From Haplosporangium gracile (taxonomy: Eukaryota > Mortierellomycota > Mortierellomycetes > Mortierellales > Mortierellaceae), in assembly GCA_015499985.1 (NCBI GenBank), contig JAAAUF010000026.1, forward strand, positions 1 to 64,000: a DNA stretch of 64,000 bases, given 5' to 3'. Both the position numbers and the translations under genes were made by a program. This document shows, piece after piece, positions 9,530 to 22,600 of the stretch. The notes under the pieces were generated by a model. It made no database searches. It was given only the letters and a program-made list of their open reading frames with translations, and was not told the origin of the DNA. How positions within the stretch are numbered: position 1 is the stretch's first letter; each line of letters opens with the position of its first letter.

Positions 9530-11001
9530 ATGACACACATCACTGACCTCCCTGCCGAGATCCTCGTAGTCATCGGAAACTTCATCCGCGGCCTCAACTC
9601 CATACGGGCAGCCATCCTCACCTGCCGGAACGTCCATCAACATCTCGCCCCTCTCCTTTTGGAAACGAATCACAGTCTCGGATTAAACTTATTCTTTCGG
9701 CACCAAAGCCGACGCCCTCAAGGCCCAGGCCCACCTGGTCTACAGACTTAACTATGCCGAATATCTTAACTCAGGGTACTATAACATCTCCTTCCCTCGC
9801 TTGACAAGCCTTATATGATCGATATCGAGCGAAATAGAAGGACGGTCGCCACAGGAACTCGACACCCATTGGTCACGCCTCCTGCTGCTCAATCCAACAA
9901 TCCGCGGCATTGACATCTTTGCCTTCACTCGCATCTACTTGAAGGACTTTTGAGATGCCGTCTTTACCTCGTTGCATTGTCCGAGACAACTCATCATTGG
10001 TGGGGTGCAGATGCGTGTAGCCCCAGACGACGAGGATATATAGGCGTTTTGGAAGGTTTGTAGTCGCTTTGAGGAGATTAATTACAAAGGTCGCGATCAG
10101 GCGGCTACCTCGCGTGGATTCATGGACTACGACTATTCATAACTAACACGCCTGCGTTACAATACGGTGGATTTTACGTTCCCAGGATCAGCGCAAGCCG
10201 AATGGATGGGCAAGTGCCACAACCTGAGTAAGTTCCACTGGGAGTGCGAGACAGGACTTATCCCTCTCCAGCGCTTTACTGCCCTTGCTCAGAACACTAC
10301 GTGGCCATTGCTAGAGAGCTTTTGTCTTGGCGGGACATCTAGAACGGACGAGCAGTTCGGCACGATACTTCAGCGTCTACCGTCTCTAAAGCATTGGACG
10401 CTCAAGTCTGAGGATTTAGGACCGGCGAGCATCGCTCAACTTCGGACTCGGCATTTTGTAAGTCTAACAACCCTACGCATGCCAAAAGTCAGTACGTTCA
10501 CGAGTCAGGTGGCGCTGGAAGTCCTGTCGTGCTGTTCTCAGCTGGAGGTATTTGAAGCCCGCCGCATTTTTCTAGAGGATCTCGGCCCGTTTTCTCAACC
10601 CTAGGCGTGTCGAAGACTGCGTCGCCTCGTAGTGTTTTTCTCAATGGCCGACAACAAGGACAATGACGGGGCCAACTCATTACTATTTGAGCAACTGTCG
10701 AGATTGGAGCAGCTGGAAGAAATCGATGTCAGTTAAACGACTCGCTATGGTTCGGACTACAAGTTGATCTGAGCCTGCGCCTCAATGAAGATTAGACCAC
10801 GGACTTTCTCGAATATCAACACTATCGCGGCTTTGGAGTTTTAAACGCGACCGTACCATGCAGAACATGAGGGTGGAGGATGTAGAATGGATGCTGACGC
10901 ATTGCCCGTTGCTGAGGCGCCTCTCTTGGTTAGTCTCACTTGACACACATACCCAGAAGCTCATCTCTGCGAAGCTAAGGAAGCGAGGAATATTTACATA
11001 A
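9530..11001 (+). pseudogene. Broken copy of the F-box/LRR gene at 4486
   Basis: Begins with an F-box (MTHITDLPAEILVVIGNFI) collinear with the intact gene at 4486 and stays alignable to a stop at 10999-11001. The frame is lost around 9660-9720. Later in-frame stops sit where the intact copy has sense codons: TGA for Trp near 9953, TAG near 10043, TAA for Gln near 10140, TAG for Trp near 10603, TAA for Gln near 10735, and TGA for Trp near 10790. A 145-residue stretch at 10167-10604 remains open. It is the plus-strand member of the duplicated pair, dead while its minus-strand partner is intact. Confidence 0.85.
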
Positions 11002-11330
11002 ATTACATTACTGTTGCTGCTTGATTTGTACAAATAAACAAGTTCCCTGTTTTTTGCTTGACCTTCTTGCCCTTATTATTGCATTGTGTGAAATAAAGAA
11101 ACGAGCACGAGGACTATGCTTTGTCGATGATTACATTGTGGAATTTATAGAGTTGATATGTTGACGTGTATATACCGTCCACACTCCCAGAACTGAAAGA
11201 CCATGACACGAATCCTCGTTTACTCAGCAGCGCACAATGCAAAAATAAAAAATAAAAAACCAGCAAGCAAAACTATACATTTAATAAAAGTATTGCACTG
11301 TTTCTGAGTGAGAACAAATGCGTGACTGAA
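11002..11330. other. Intergenic
   Basis: AT-rich spacer between two F-box remnants; several A-rich runs near 11230-11290. No feature recognised. Confidence 0.4.
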
Positions 11331-11987
11331 TCAAGGACAATTCTTTTTTAACCGCCTCTGTACGGCATCTTCCAGAGTCTTCGAAGAACTCAAACCGTCA
11401 ACACGTCTCAGCTTGGGCCAGCTCTGTAGCATCCATTGAACTTCCTCGACACCGATCATAGCCGTCATCCATATGACGCTCAGTACCTCCAACTCCTTCA
11501 ATCCTTCAAGCACTTTTAGCCCACTCCGAAGACTCATTTCCAAACAGTCGTAATAGTGATCCATATCGTCCATACTTTTTACCACACTGCTATCTTCCAA
11601 GTCCATGCTGGCGTCTTTAAAATCCCGGTCCTCATGTCCTAGTTCCAGACGCTCTAGTCTGGTCATCCTTGCGAGACGCTCATACATTCGACTCTGGATG
11701 TCTCGACTCTGGCCAAGGTAGGACTCTTCAACGACCATGCCGTCCTTAAGCGGGCATCCAATAAACGTGCGGGTAATATCTGGTCGCGGGAGCTTCGAGA
11801 TATTGGCGCGGAAGATCCTGAGCGTTGAATTGCATGCCCATGGTCTGAGAGAATTAGAGGAAAGATCGGCGTCGATAAAGTGAGCCGCCATCATGCAGGT
11901 CATCTCTGAGCGAGGGTATCTGTTATCGTCATCGACCAAAGTCGCAAACGACTCGAACCTGGGACTGAACGAGAGAATCTGCAGCAT
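11331..11987 (-). pseudogene. C-terminal fragment of an F-box/LRR gene
   Basis: A 218-residue frame matches only the last third of the 638-650 residue F-box proteins. It runs from ILSFSPRFESFATLVDDD through FIDADLSSNSLRPWACNSTLRIFRA and RMTRLERLELGHEDRD to GVEEVQWMLQSWPKLRRVDGL. Homology stops abruptly just before 11990, and no F-box or LRR start is found upstream. The Met at its start is internal in the paralogues (HMLRIL). It is a 5'-truncated duplicate; translation from the internal Met is possible but unsupported. Confidence 0.7.
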
Positions 11988-13878
11988 ACTGGTCAGATGG
12001 ATGCAGTAGCTATCACATCGCGGGACTAAACATTGATGGTGTTACTCCAGGCCTTTGGGTACAGCGCAGGGGGGGCCAGCCGGCTGTACTACATTTGGAG
12101 GTTTCAGACCTTGATATTTGACGGCTCATAGCCAAAAATGCTCCGTTCATCAAATGCGCCATCAAAATGCACCAGCTCGAGGGTAGATGTATTTCAAATA
12201 TGCCATCGAAATCAGCGCTTATTTTTTTTTTACAGATGCCAAGGATTGAAACCCCCTATTAGGGATATCCTGTTGGCATGCATCCCTCTCCAGTCATTTG
12301 AGTGTCACAACCACATATCCAACCACATATCCAACCACCAGTTCACCATTGCCATGCACACAACACCCCGAATTCTGCTTCATTTCCGCAAGCTCACCCT
12401 CACCGGAATCGAATCAGATCAAGGCGACAAACCTGAGTGATATGCTGCGATCTGTCCAGATTTTTTCTCGGGGTCAGGTGCCAGTGTTCGACAAGGTTTT
12501 TTTTGGTGCGCGTGAAGCTGCTCAGCTTTTTGATGGAAGTGGTTATCGCGAAAGCCAAGTACAAGCCTGTCGTCTAGGATTAAGGTGGATATGGACGGTC
12601 ATTCGGGGAGAGGTGGTTATGGATTCAGTCAGTCGATATGTCTTCCGGCAGCTCTTCGTTTTCAATTTCTTGCGCTTGTCGTTCATCTTTCTTTTTTTCT
12701 CTCTTTTTATATCTCTCTCTATTCCGTTTCTCTTGAATTTTTTTCTTTTCTTGCTTGATGTTCGCTTTCTCAGCTTTAATAGAAATTTCATCGTTCCTTT
12801 ATTTCTCCGCACTTGTACGTATTGTCGCGGACAACGCAAACTCGCGTCAAAGGGAGTCACGTCGGTGCAAACCACCGACGCGACTACTCTCATTTAGTAT
12901 TAAAGACAGTAGATAGCAAAGAATATTTCGCCACAGAAATACATTTCTTATCATCATTCCCATCACGTCCATCCGCATCCTCTCCATACCATCCTGCTCA
13001 TCGGATCAAGCTCTGCTATAGTCCGCTCCCGATATTCCACTTCGATCCACGACGCATATTCTTCATCTCTTACTTGCATTTTTTTTCTTTTTTTTGTTTA
13101 CTTTTGCTACTATTAATTCTATGTTCTTTGCTAATTTTTAGATTTGGTTGCTTGTTGTCGTCCGCAATAAATGAAAATTGAAGAAGGGTGGGACTTGGAG
13201 TGTCATTTCCAAAAGAATAAGACAAAAGGACACTACCACAAAAATACGAACATACATACATAAATGCATGTGGTTTGTCTGTTGCTGCTGTTGTTGTTGC
13301 GACCCCAGGGTAAGTCAAAAGCTCTTTTTCGAACTACTGAGTTCGGGGATGCAGGAAATACGGAAGCATGGATACTAAGATTGGCAACCTAAATGGATCC
13401 TTGAACTTGGTCAATCCTCGACCTTGTTCTGTTCACTTGACGGTTCAATGACAATGGCGCACGCCGGTCGAGAAACATGGTAAGTTATTACACCCTCCTC
13501 CTCGCCATTCTTCCTCTCTTTCGCCATCTTTCTTTTAAGCTTTCCTTCTTTGTTTACTTCAACGACCAATCGGTCTATTTTGATTGATATGCGCCATTCA
13601 TCAATTGCATGTGCATGCTTTTTTTCCTTGTAGCGAAATGAAATGCTCTCTTTTTTTACTTTCTGTGCACTTTGTGTTCAGCTTTGCCATTGGTTTCCAA
13701 TCTCTCACACACTTATAAAAAGAATATGGACGTTCGCCACTTTTCCTCCTCCTTTCTGCTTCGTTCCAAAACATACACCCTTACCTTTTCTCGCCTCTCC
13801 CTCTTCTCTCATCCTTTCCCTTTTTGCCCTCCGCTCCTATCAGTGTTTCGAAGGAGCAAAAGGAACATATTTTTCAGC
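11988..13878. other. Intergenic, no recognised gene
   Basis: Nearly 1.9 kb without a recognisable gene. It holds a 12-base direct repeat near 12308-12332 (AACCACATATCC twice), T-rich tracts near 12680-12760 and 13080-13140, and a pyrimidine-rich stretch at about 13740-13830. The last is a likely core promoter of the gene starting at 13879. Open frames here are low-complexity. Confidence 0.45.
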
Positions 13879-16837
13879 ATGACAGTGACCAACAATGACT
13901 GGCAAGAGTTCACGTCAGGAACGGAGACTATCGAGATCCAAGTCTTTCCAGGCACCGAGCGGACTCAAGGACGAGCATTCATTATGTATGAAGATATACA
14001 GGATACTTTTCCGGACATTACTCGGCTCCTCAACGGGAAGCGTGTAGTGGGCATGATGGCTGACTCTGAAGGAAACAGGTATGAACAGCCAAGAATGTAG
14101 AATGATGAATGATGACAGAGTATTGATAAACGTTGTTTTAGATTAATCTAAAGTTTTTATTCCTCCCCCCCTGCAACACCACAGATTGCAGCCTCTTCGG
14201 ATTCAGTACCATCCAGGATGTATCATTCAAGTCGTCACGCAGAGCGCCTCTACCCCTTCCCCACTGCCTTCACTTCTTCCCTCACCCACCCTTCCACCTT
14301 CCCTTCCCCCGAAAGCTCCTTCGCGTCTATGCCCCCCACAAACACCACTCACTCATCCAGGCACCTCAAAGGCAAAGAATCTCAATACAAGAGGCTCGGT
14401 CTTGGAAGCATCAAATTTATCGGCAACCGCAAAAGAAGAGTACAGGACTTCTGTCCTTCTGTACGACACATTCCTGCAGGCGGTTCGGAGCGGGCAAACC
14501 GAGGACACCACCAGCATCAAAGAGGACTTTCAAACCCATTTTACTGCCTTGGAGAGTGAGATGGCCAAGAACACGGAGCTGCAACAACAAATGGTCGAGA
14601 TGCAGCATAGTATGTTCGAGATGCAAAATAGCATGGTCGAGATGCAGCAACAGGCCCTCGACCGCCTTGCACTTGTCCAGAACCGTGTCCAGGCGATCCT
14701 TGTCCAGAACTATGAGCTCCACGAGTATCCGATCCCGCGCCTCTTCATTGTCCTTCCCAAAGATCCGGACAGGCGGGACCCGAGCCGGCTTTTTCAGAAC
14801 AAGTTCCGACTGTACTTTTTGTGCGAGTGTGGTGAGCATACCCGACCCAGTCAGAGCAACGGAAACAACATACCTCATCACATCCATTTGGCCAGGCATG
14901 AGGGATATGACATCGAGACTCCGACCGAGTTCTTTCGACGATACGGATCCTATGTTTTGGATATGCTCAACATGCTAAAGTACGGTGCCATGGCCGCTGG
15001 TTTGACTGTCCCTGCCCTGGTCCCCTTTAAAATGACAGCCACCATTGACCAGCTCAAGGATTCGCTCAACCACTTTGCGTACAACATCGAACCCAGCGTC
15101 AACCAGGCGATTACCTACCTTCAAGCGTTATCGGAAGCACAGAATCCGCACAAGGACAACAAAGCGCAGAAAGTCAAGGGGCATAGTTATGTCGATGAGC
15201 TTGAGGCATTGGAAGGTGCGGATCTGCGACGACTGGGGACGTTCCTGAAGAACAGGGATTCCTTTCAAGTGCTGGGAAATCTCTACCGCATTGTCACCAC
15301 GGAAGGACATGTGAAGTGGGTTTGTCTCGACCATTACCGAACCTCTTACAACGCTGCTGCAGTGAAGGAGCTAACTGATCTTATCCAAGTCAACGGCGGG
15401 ATATTCGAGGAGCATACTGGCCACGTCGAGATCTCGCTGTCGAGCAGCATCATTGCAGGACAGTTCTATCGAGCAATGGAACGCGTGCGAGCCATCCAGG
15501 AATTCAGAGTGACCCTTGCCTGGGAGACGAACGTCAGCGATTTGAAGGCGCTTCGGGATACAGTCCATCGAAGCAACCTTTTCTACCTGAACCTGTCGTT
15601 TCTAAATGCGCCACCAACGTCGTCCTTTCTAGGAAGGAACAAAGGCGCTAATCCACTGTGGGAGTTGATGGTTAATGCCAAGTTGCACACGTTCGTCGTA
15701 GCCGGCTACCAGGGATTTTTCTCCGACACCAGTTTTACAGTCAGGATGACGGAACTGAGGAGGCTCAAGATCACGGACCAGATCAACTGGAAGAAGGACG
15801 GGACCAAGTTACTGGACTTGATCAAGCACAGCCCAATGCTACAAGAGTTGTCTATCGAGTCCACTGATCTCCCTCGGGCATATGTTGCCATCAAAAACGT
15901 CTTTGGCGCAACCTCCTCCCTCAAAAAACTCTCACTACAGTCCGGCGCTTTGAACTGCATCTCTGCCCGATATGAGGAAGGCGCGCCCAGTTCGGTAGAC
16001 CTCTGGATCTCCGATCCTTCAAGTCCACTGCTGAAAGGAATGACCAACCTCCGGCTCCTCCAAATCAGAACCGAGATCCATCTCCCCATAGGCACACACC
16101 TTTCGACATTAACCGATATTGTCCTCAGGAACCCGGATCTTCAAGAGTTATGGATTCGTTGTCAGTTGCAGGAGCTCTGTAATGTTTTCGAGACCGTCCG
16201 GGCGGTGGCGGCGACGATGGGTTCCCTCACCAGCCTGCAGGTGCTGAGGGTGTACCGGGGCCAAATCCAGCTTTCTACTATTATTCCACAGATTGGCGAG
16301 GCGACGACGCTGGAGGTCTTGTCATCCGAACTCTCTTCAACCCCCTTACAAACTCTCCTTAAAGCTTACGGCAACCGGTTGACAAAGCTGAGGATTTCGA
16401 ACGATAAACTGTCATCTTCGCCCTTCTGGACTGGTCCGGCATTTGACGCGGTGCTGGCGCAGGGCGACGTTTCCAGGATCCAGTCCATCGAGTTGGAGTG
16501 TACTTCCCTAACCGACTCCATCTCCAAGGGTATACTCGCCGTACTCAATCATGCATCATTTCCCATCCCGACGTCCGTCCATTTCTCCGTCAAGATTGAT
16601 GTCACCTGGAAAAAGGGCAAGGTCTGCGAGGATATTGTTCAGTTTATTGCTGATGCGGCATACTGGCTGACAGAGGTCAAGGTTGTGGTCCATGATCTGT
16701 CCAATTGGAAGGAAGCTATTCAGGCTAGAGGGACTCACGGTTTGTCTCACGACGTCTTCAAAACATTCAACTACGATCTGGGGCTTAATGACGCATATAA
16801 GAATGCGGAAAAGATTGTGTCCAGAACTTCAGTCTAA
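13879..16837 (+). CDS. FLCECGEHT-motif protein with coiled coil and LRR-like region (950 aa)
   Basis: Two exons, 13879-14078 and 14185-16837, joined over a 106-base GT..AG intron. The join makes an Arg codon and keeps one frame of 2,853 bases. Residues 1-85 form a small acidic domain (WQEFTSGTETIEIQVFPG, GKRVVGMMADSEGN, PLRIQYHPG). A Pro/Ser linker follows, then a Gln/Met-rich coiled coil (about 195-240) with repeated SMxEMQ heptads. Next come IPRLFIVLPKD (250-260), FLCECGEHT (278-286) and HIHLARHEGYDIETPTEFF. The C-terminal half has LRR-like segments (FYLNLSFLNAP, LRRLKITDQINW, LQELSIEST, LKKLSLQSG). I recall proteins with the FLCECGEHT block as expanded in Mortierella-type fungi but know no established function. 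AATAAA at 16836-16841 overlaps the stop codon. Confidence 0.82.
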
Positions 16838-16841
16838 TAAA
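16836..16841 (+). terminator. Polyadenylation signal overlapping the stop codon
   Basis: AATAAA overlaps the TAA stop (16835-16837) of the preceding gene. Its position implies a very short 3' UTR if used. Confidence 0.4.
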
Positions 16842-17099
16842 CATTTTCATTGTCTTTCTTAAAATATCATACTATCGACGTTTGCTTCTGTGCACTTAGC
16901 GTGATGGCGCTGAGAATTGTTGCCACTCAAACTTCTTTACTTTTTAGATTATGTCATACAGTTTGGACCAAAAAGGAACACACACAAACACATGCACAAC
17001 CGCCTCAACTAACGGACTGCTGTACGCAATCAAATGATGATCTAACGGAGGATATGGTGCTCAGCTAATTATTCAGATAATCGACCTCAGACCCAATGC

Positions 17100-18648
17100 G
17101 TACATCCATCCGAGAAACACCAACACTCAGGAAGCACCATTCCCTCCTCAAATGGTTGTCCAGAGTAGGTATTGGTGATGTCTGGTCTTGGAATCCCGGA
17201 AAATCTTGGCACAGAACACGTTGAGAGTCGACTCGCATGTCCAAGGCTTGAAGGAGTCAGATGACAGTTCGGCGGTGATGGTGGCATCGATAAAGTCCTC
17301 CGCCATGAAGTGGGTATACTCATCGTTAAACCACTTGTTGTTACCATAGTCGTCCTCCGACAAAGTAATAAACGACTCAAGTCTCGGGCTGGAAGACAGG
17401 ATCTAGACCATGAGTGCACTAGTAAGACCATACGCCATTCTCAAGTTGAGCGCTTCAAGAGTCGAACAGTGCTTCATCACAGCCTCGACAGTGAAAAGGC
17501 CTGCATCCTTGACTCCGATGGATCTCCATCCCCTACGGCAAGTTGAAACCACTGCCGCCCTATCCTGGTCTGTTAATTCAGGACCTATAGCATAGACGTT
17601 GATGGTGTCTAGGTTAGGGAGGTGAGTCTGGAGGGCAGTAACGAGGGGTCGAGAAGAGTCAGAGTTTAATAACTCGATCTCTAGACTCTTAAGGCAGACG
17701 CAGGATTCCAGGGCTTGGATCTAGGACTGATCGATGGAGGTAACGACCAGTGTCTCGAGGTTGCTGTATCGTTGTAGGAACCAAAACCATGAGGACGGGT
17801 GGTTGTTGAAGTGATAGCTCGAGTCCTCAATGGTCAGGCTCAGCTCGAGTGGGAAATATGGTAGCGCTCCTTCCCTTAATATAAGGTTGTGTTTCTGAAC
17901 TAACTCCCAAAATTACACAAAGTCACACCTCCCGTGCCATTCACATTATTTTAAATATGGTACAACACATATTCGCAACTGAGCACTATTATGTTTTACC
18001 TTTTCTTAACATAGTCGTTCTCTCTGTCGCGCAGGAAGGTGCAGGGAACCTACCGGGCAGTTCTCCTGCAGCTATTCATGGGCCGCCTTCTCGATATCTC
18101 CCTCACCTCCTCTCAAGCATTGGCATCCGCAGAAATAATAGCCGGTCGTTTCATAACTTGAGTCGTAGTAGGTGGGCACTTGGGTGACTAAGGGTATATT
18201 GAGTGCGGCTTTGCGAAAGGAGAGAACGCGGAGTAGGGCTTGGATCTCTGGGTCTGGACTTGACAAGGCTAAAAGGCGGTGAAATAATCTTCGTCCTCTT
18301 GTTGCCTGACACTCGTACATCAGCATCAATGCGCATCACTCCTGTCTCCTGCAGGTACAGTTCTGGTAGAAGATGCAACAAGTAGTCGTCTCGTATCAGC
18401 CGACGAAACTGGTCCTTGCCCTTGAACGTATGCGTCTCCTTGCGATCCTGCGTTAAGTCTGACTTCCCTGGCGGCAGTGTTTTCCCTGGCGGCAGTGTTG
18501 CTGATGGTAGCGACGGGATCGTGTGCCAGAGGTAAGGAATCAGGTGCGTGTGTCACTCCATGTTGACGCGCATATAGACCACCAGGTCACTTGTCAAGAG
18601 CTCAGGTAGTGTAAAGAGGGCTAGTTCGAGGTGAGGAAAGACCAACAT
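17100..18648 (-). pseudogene. Eroded F-box/LRR pseudogene
   Basis: From the ATG at 18648 the minus strand reads ALFTLPELLTSDLVVYMRVNME. A TGA then replaces the expected Trp, and HTHLIPYLWHTIPS continues the F-box. Downstream pieces in shifting frames match the paralogues. One is at about 17363-17200 (FIDATITAELSSDSFKPWTCESTLNVF), equivalent to the FIDADLSS..CESTLKVF block of the gene at 7118-9034. The terminal VEEVQWM block is missing. It is a dead copy with several stops, frame shifts and a lost 3' end; the end at 17100 is approximate. Confidence 0.7.
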
Positions 18649-19665
18649 GTTGTTTGTGTGTGTGTGATAGAAATGATAAAATAGAAAGTAAGGAAGCTGT
18701 GTTTGTTTTGTTTTGTTTGATGTTTCTGTTGTGCTTATAACCTTGTTTTGTGTAAGGGTGCTGTCGTGCCTTCCGAGAAGTAGTTCTTTTGTGTGAAAGA
18801 AAGTTGTAGAGTAATGTATGCCAGTGTCGGATTCGTCGATGACTCTCTGTCTGTTTGTGTGTATATTTGTCGAAGAACGTGTCAAGAGCCGGGTGCTGAG
18901 GGTGGAGTGATAGCAGTAAGAAGGGATTGCACTCAGAATGAACAACATCAGCAAAAAGTAAGAGTAGCGAACAACGCTGTGGTGGTCTATTTTGCGACTT
19001 TAAATTTACGCTGTGCTGATGTTGTCGTTGGTGTTGACGTTGTGCTTACCCAAAGAATAAAAAAAAAAAGCATTTCAACTCTTGCCTCTACCTCCACATA
19101 AACACCTTCATGGTCTACTCGTTTCCGTCTCTCCTTTTGGTCAAATTATATATGTTTTCGCCCTCTGATTCGAGAGTGTGAAAGAAAGGGAAGGAAGAAG
19201 AAGGGAAAGAAGGAGGGAAAAGGAGAAAGGCTGATGTCTATAGATTTTTGATACATTAATTAATTAAACTTTGAGTAACCAGAGCTTCGCCCACCTTCAA
19301 ATCCTTCCATCATTGCATTGCCTTTGGTCCTCCTTTTTGATCACTTCTTCTAACGAGATCGCCATCGCATGAACAAGGTGATATTATTGATAATGTTTTT
19401 ATTGAAAGTGTTTTTTAAGCTGGCTTTTTGCAAAAGAAAAAAAAAGAGCGAAAAGAAAGAAAGACAGAAGCGTTGCGTTCAACTGCCTCCCCTCAGAACC
19501 CTCCCTATCTTAATGCTGTGAATTGTTTGTAGCTTTGAAGAGAATAATGTGTGTGCTTAAAAAAAAAAAAAAAAGATTGTTTACAAAGAGATAATTAAAT
19601 GAAAAACGATAGAGAAAAAAAAAGGTATAAAAGAAAACCAAAAGAAAAAGAAAAAAAAAACGTTT
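18649..19665. other. Intergenic, 3' flank of the fatty acid synthase gene
   Basis: AT-rich spacer with several A or T homopolymer runs. On the minus strand, AATAAA at 19403-19398 lies about 265 bases past the FAS stop and is a candidate polyadenylation signal. No gene recognised. Confidence 0.45.
19398..19403 (-). terminator. Candidate polyadenylation signal of the FAS gene
   Basis: TTTATT on the plus strand reads AATAAA on the minus strand, about 265 bases past the FAS stop codon. Chosen by motif and position only. Confidence 0.3.
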
Positions 19666-22600
19666 TTACAACGCATTTGCAACAGCAACTGCGTAGGCGC
19701 CAGAATGGCTGATCGAGACCTTCATCTCCTTGACTCCAGCCTTGCGCGCCGCCTCCTCCGCGGATCCAGAGAACACAACACTGGGTGCTCCGCTCTCTGC
19801 CATCACAATTTCAATCTCCTTCAATCCTGCGCCAGCGCCCTGGGTCCAGACCTTCTCAGTCTCCAACGAGAAGGAACTGACAGCCTTAACAACGGCCTCC
19901 TTAGCGGACCAACGACCTGCAAAGCTCGACTGGGGGTCGGGCCTGCTCAAGCAGTAGTCGATCTCCTGCTGGGTGAAGTTGCGCTCAAGGAAGGTATCGT
20001 TCTCAATATTGATTGCAGAGACCATCTCAACATCAACACCAACTCCGCGGGATCCACTGGCGGATGAAGATGCACCAAGAGACTCTGCTGCAGATGTCTC
20101 GAGGATGGCGCGGGTCATGTCGACATCAATCTTGGCAGACTCGGGGACGAGCGACTTGGCATTGAAGGCCCACGACTTGGTGGCGTTGTTGTACTGGGCA
20201 CGAGCACTGGGGTTGAGGTACACGGGCGACTCGAGCTCAGGAGTGTATGGGGGAGCGTTCTTGACCTGGACCAGGGCGGGACCACCGGTCATCGAGTCGT
20301 GGAGGTAACGGTACGACTTGGCCTGACGAGTCTGCTGCTTGGTCTTGTAGGCCTCATACTCGTGCTCCTCAAGGGCTCCGAGGATGTAGTCAGCGTGGAT
20401 CAAAAGGACCTCACCACCGACCTGACCGAAACCGAATGACTTTAACAAACCAGCCTTGACACCGTCGGTCTGGATCGACCGCGAGGTGTAAAGGACATAC
20501 TCGTACTGGCGCATGACGCTGTCGATGTTGTCGGCGTTGCGGTTTCCGGGAATCAAACCAGTCTGGAGGACCTGGAGAACTCCGTTCATCATCCAGGCAG
20601 CAGCGGCACCCTTGGGGTGACCAGTGAGATACTTCTGCCAGATCGAAGGCAAAGCGTTACCCTTGCTACGGCCCAAGTGCTCCAACTGCTTGTTGAAGAC
20701 CTCGGACTCGTTCTTGTCGTTGGCCTTGGTCGAGGTACCGTGGAAGGATCCGACACCAATGTCATCGATGGTCAAGCCGAACGAGGCAAGAGCACCACGG
20801 AGAGGCGAGATCTGGGGATCCTGCTTGTAGAACTCGTTACCCCAGAGGTTGAGGGCCTCGCGGTGCTGACGCTTGGCCTCCTTCTGGATACGCTCGGTCT
20901 CGGAGGCAAGGTACTCCTCCTCAGAGACAGTCAAGGCACCCTGAGCCTTGAGCTCCTCGAGCTCATAGCCGACCTCGACATACTCGTTCTCTACCCACTG
21001 CTTGATCTGAGTGCGGCGAGCGTCAATCTGGCGCTTGCGGTACTTGATATCCAAGAGGCGAGAGGGCATCTTGCTCTTGACCTCGCGGGCGGTAGTCAAG
21101 ACACCCTGTCCGGGGGCGGGGACAGAGCGACCCTCCTTGTCGGTGGCGGTGTTGGTGAGACCGACAATACCGTAGATTGGCACACCCATCTCGATGGCCA
21201 ACTTGGCCTGCATCAAGATTTCAATACCGGCTCCATGCGACTCCATGAAACCAGCGCGGCTCGAGGTGGCGGGGCGGGACATCTCCTTGGGGGTGCGTCC
21301 GTGGGCAAACTCCTCCTCGGTGTTGCTGGTAGCCTTCATGTTGGCGAACTCGTACGAGCCCTCCTCCTGGAAGTCATCGTAACCTCCGACAATGACAATC
21401 TTGGCCTTGCCGCTTTGGATGGTGTCAACACCAATCTCGACAGATTCGACAGCGGTGGCACAAGCTCCGACGGGGGTCTTGATGGGACCAGACGACGAAA
21501 GGAGCAACATGTTGATCCAGGCAGGCATGGTGTTGATGAACGACTCCTGCAAGATATCCTTCTGGACGGGCTTGTCGAGGACGCGGTCGCGGTACATACC
21601 ACGGAGCGAGAGCATACCTCCGATACCAGAACCGGCAGTGTTACCGACCTCGGAGACGTGGACGTACTGGTAGAACTCATAAGGATCGGTAATACCAGAG
21701 GCAATCAAGGCCTCGACGGTCGAGATCAAGACGTAGAGGGTGATGGTGTCGACCTGGTCGATAATGTCCTTGGGAACACCATAGCGGGCGGCATCCCATC
21801 CGGTGGGGATCTGACCGGCGACGAGACGGTCAAACTTGAGGGCCTTGGGGATGTACATGTTAGCGCCCTTCTTGAACCTGACGGCCCACTGGCCAGACTC
21901 CTGCTCGTAGATGTCGACCTTGTCGCCGTGCTCGAGCTTGAACATCTGGGCCTCCTCCTTCGAGACCTCAAAGGCCTCAAGGTCGTGGTCGATCAAGACC
22001 TCTTGCAAGAGACCCTTGCGCTTAGGATCGTAACCGCCAAAGAGCTCGGGTTCGATCAGACGGACACCGGTGTGCTCCAAGATCTGCTTCTCGTACTTGG
22101 CCTTGACATCGCGATCCTTAACGGGTTCACCAGTCTTAGCATCGACCCAGCCAGAGTAAGGTGCACCCGACTTGAGGTTGCCGTTGTGGTGCTTGATGAA
22201 GCCCATGATCCAGGCCATCTCAATGCATCCCTCGAGCGAGAACTGGCCGTTGGCTTCCATCTCCCAGCGGGTACGCGAGTTACCCCAAGGTCCGACCTCA
22301 CTGAAACCGGTGACGACGACAACCTTCTCAAGGTCGAGCATGCCTCTCAGCTTGTGGGCGTGCGAGAGATCCTTGTAGTCCTTGAGCTCGGGGAAGGGGA
22401 ACTTCATGTTGGCACGGGGGGTGACCTTGTGGGGTTGGTGCTTGCGCTCAGCCTCGGCACCGTGGGTCTCCTTAAAGTCGAGGGTGTTCTCGGTGACAAT
22501 GGCCTTGCGGATCTCGGAGGTCTGACGGTACTCGGCACGCAAGTTGGCAGAGATCTCGTTCAAGTTGGGCAAGTACTGAAGACCACCGTTGAGATCGGCC

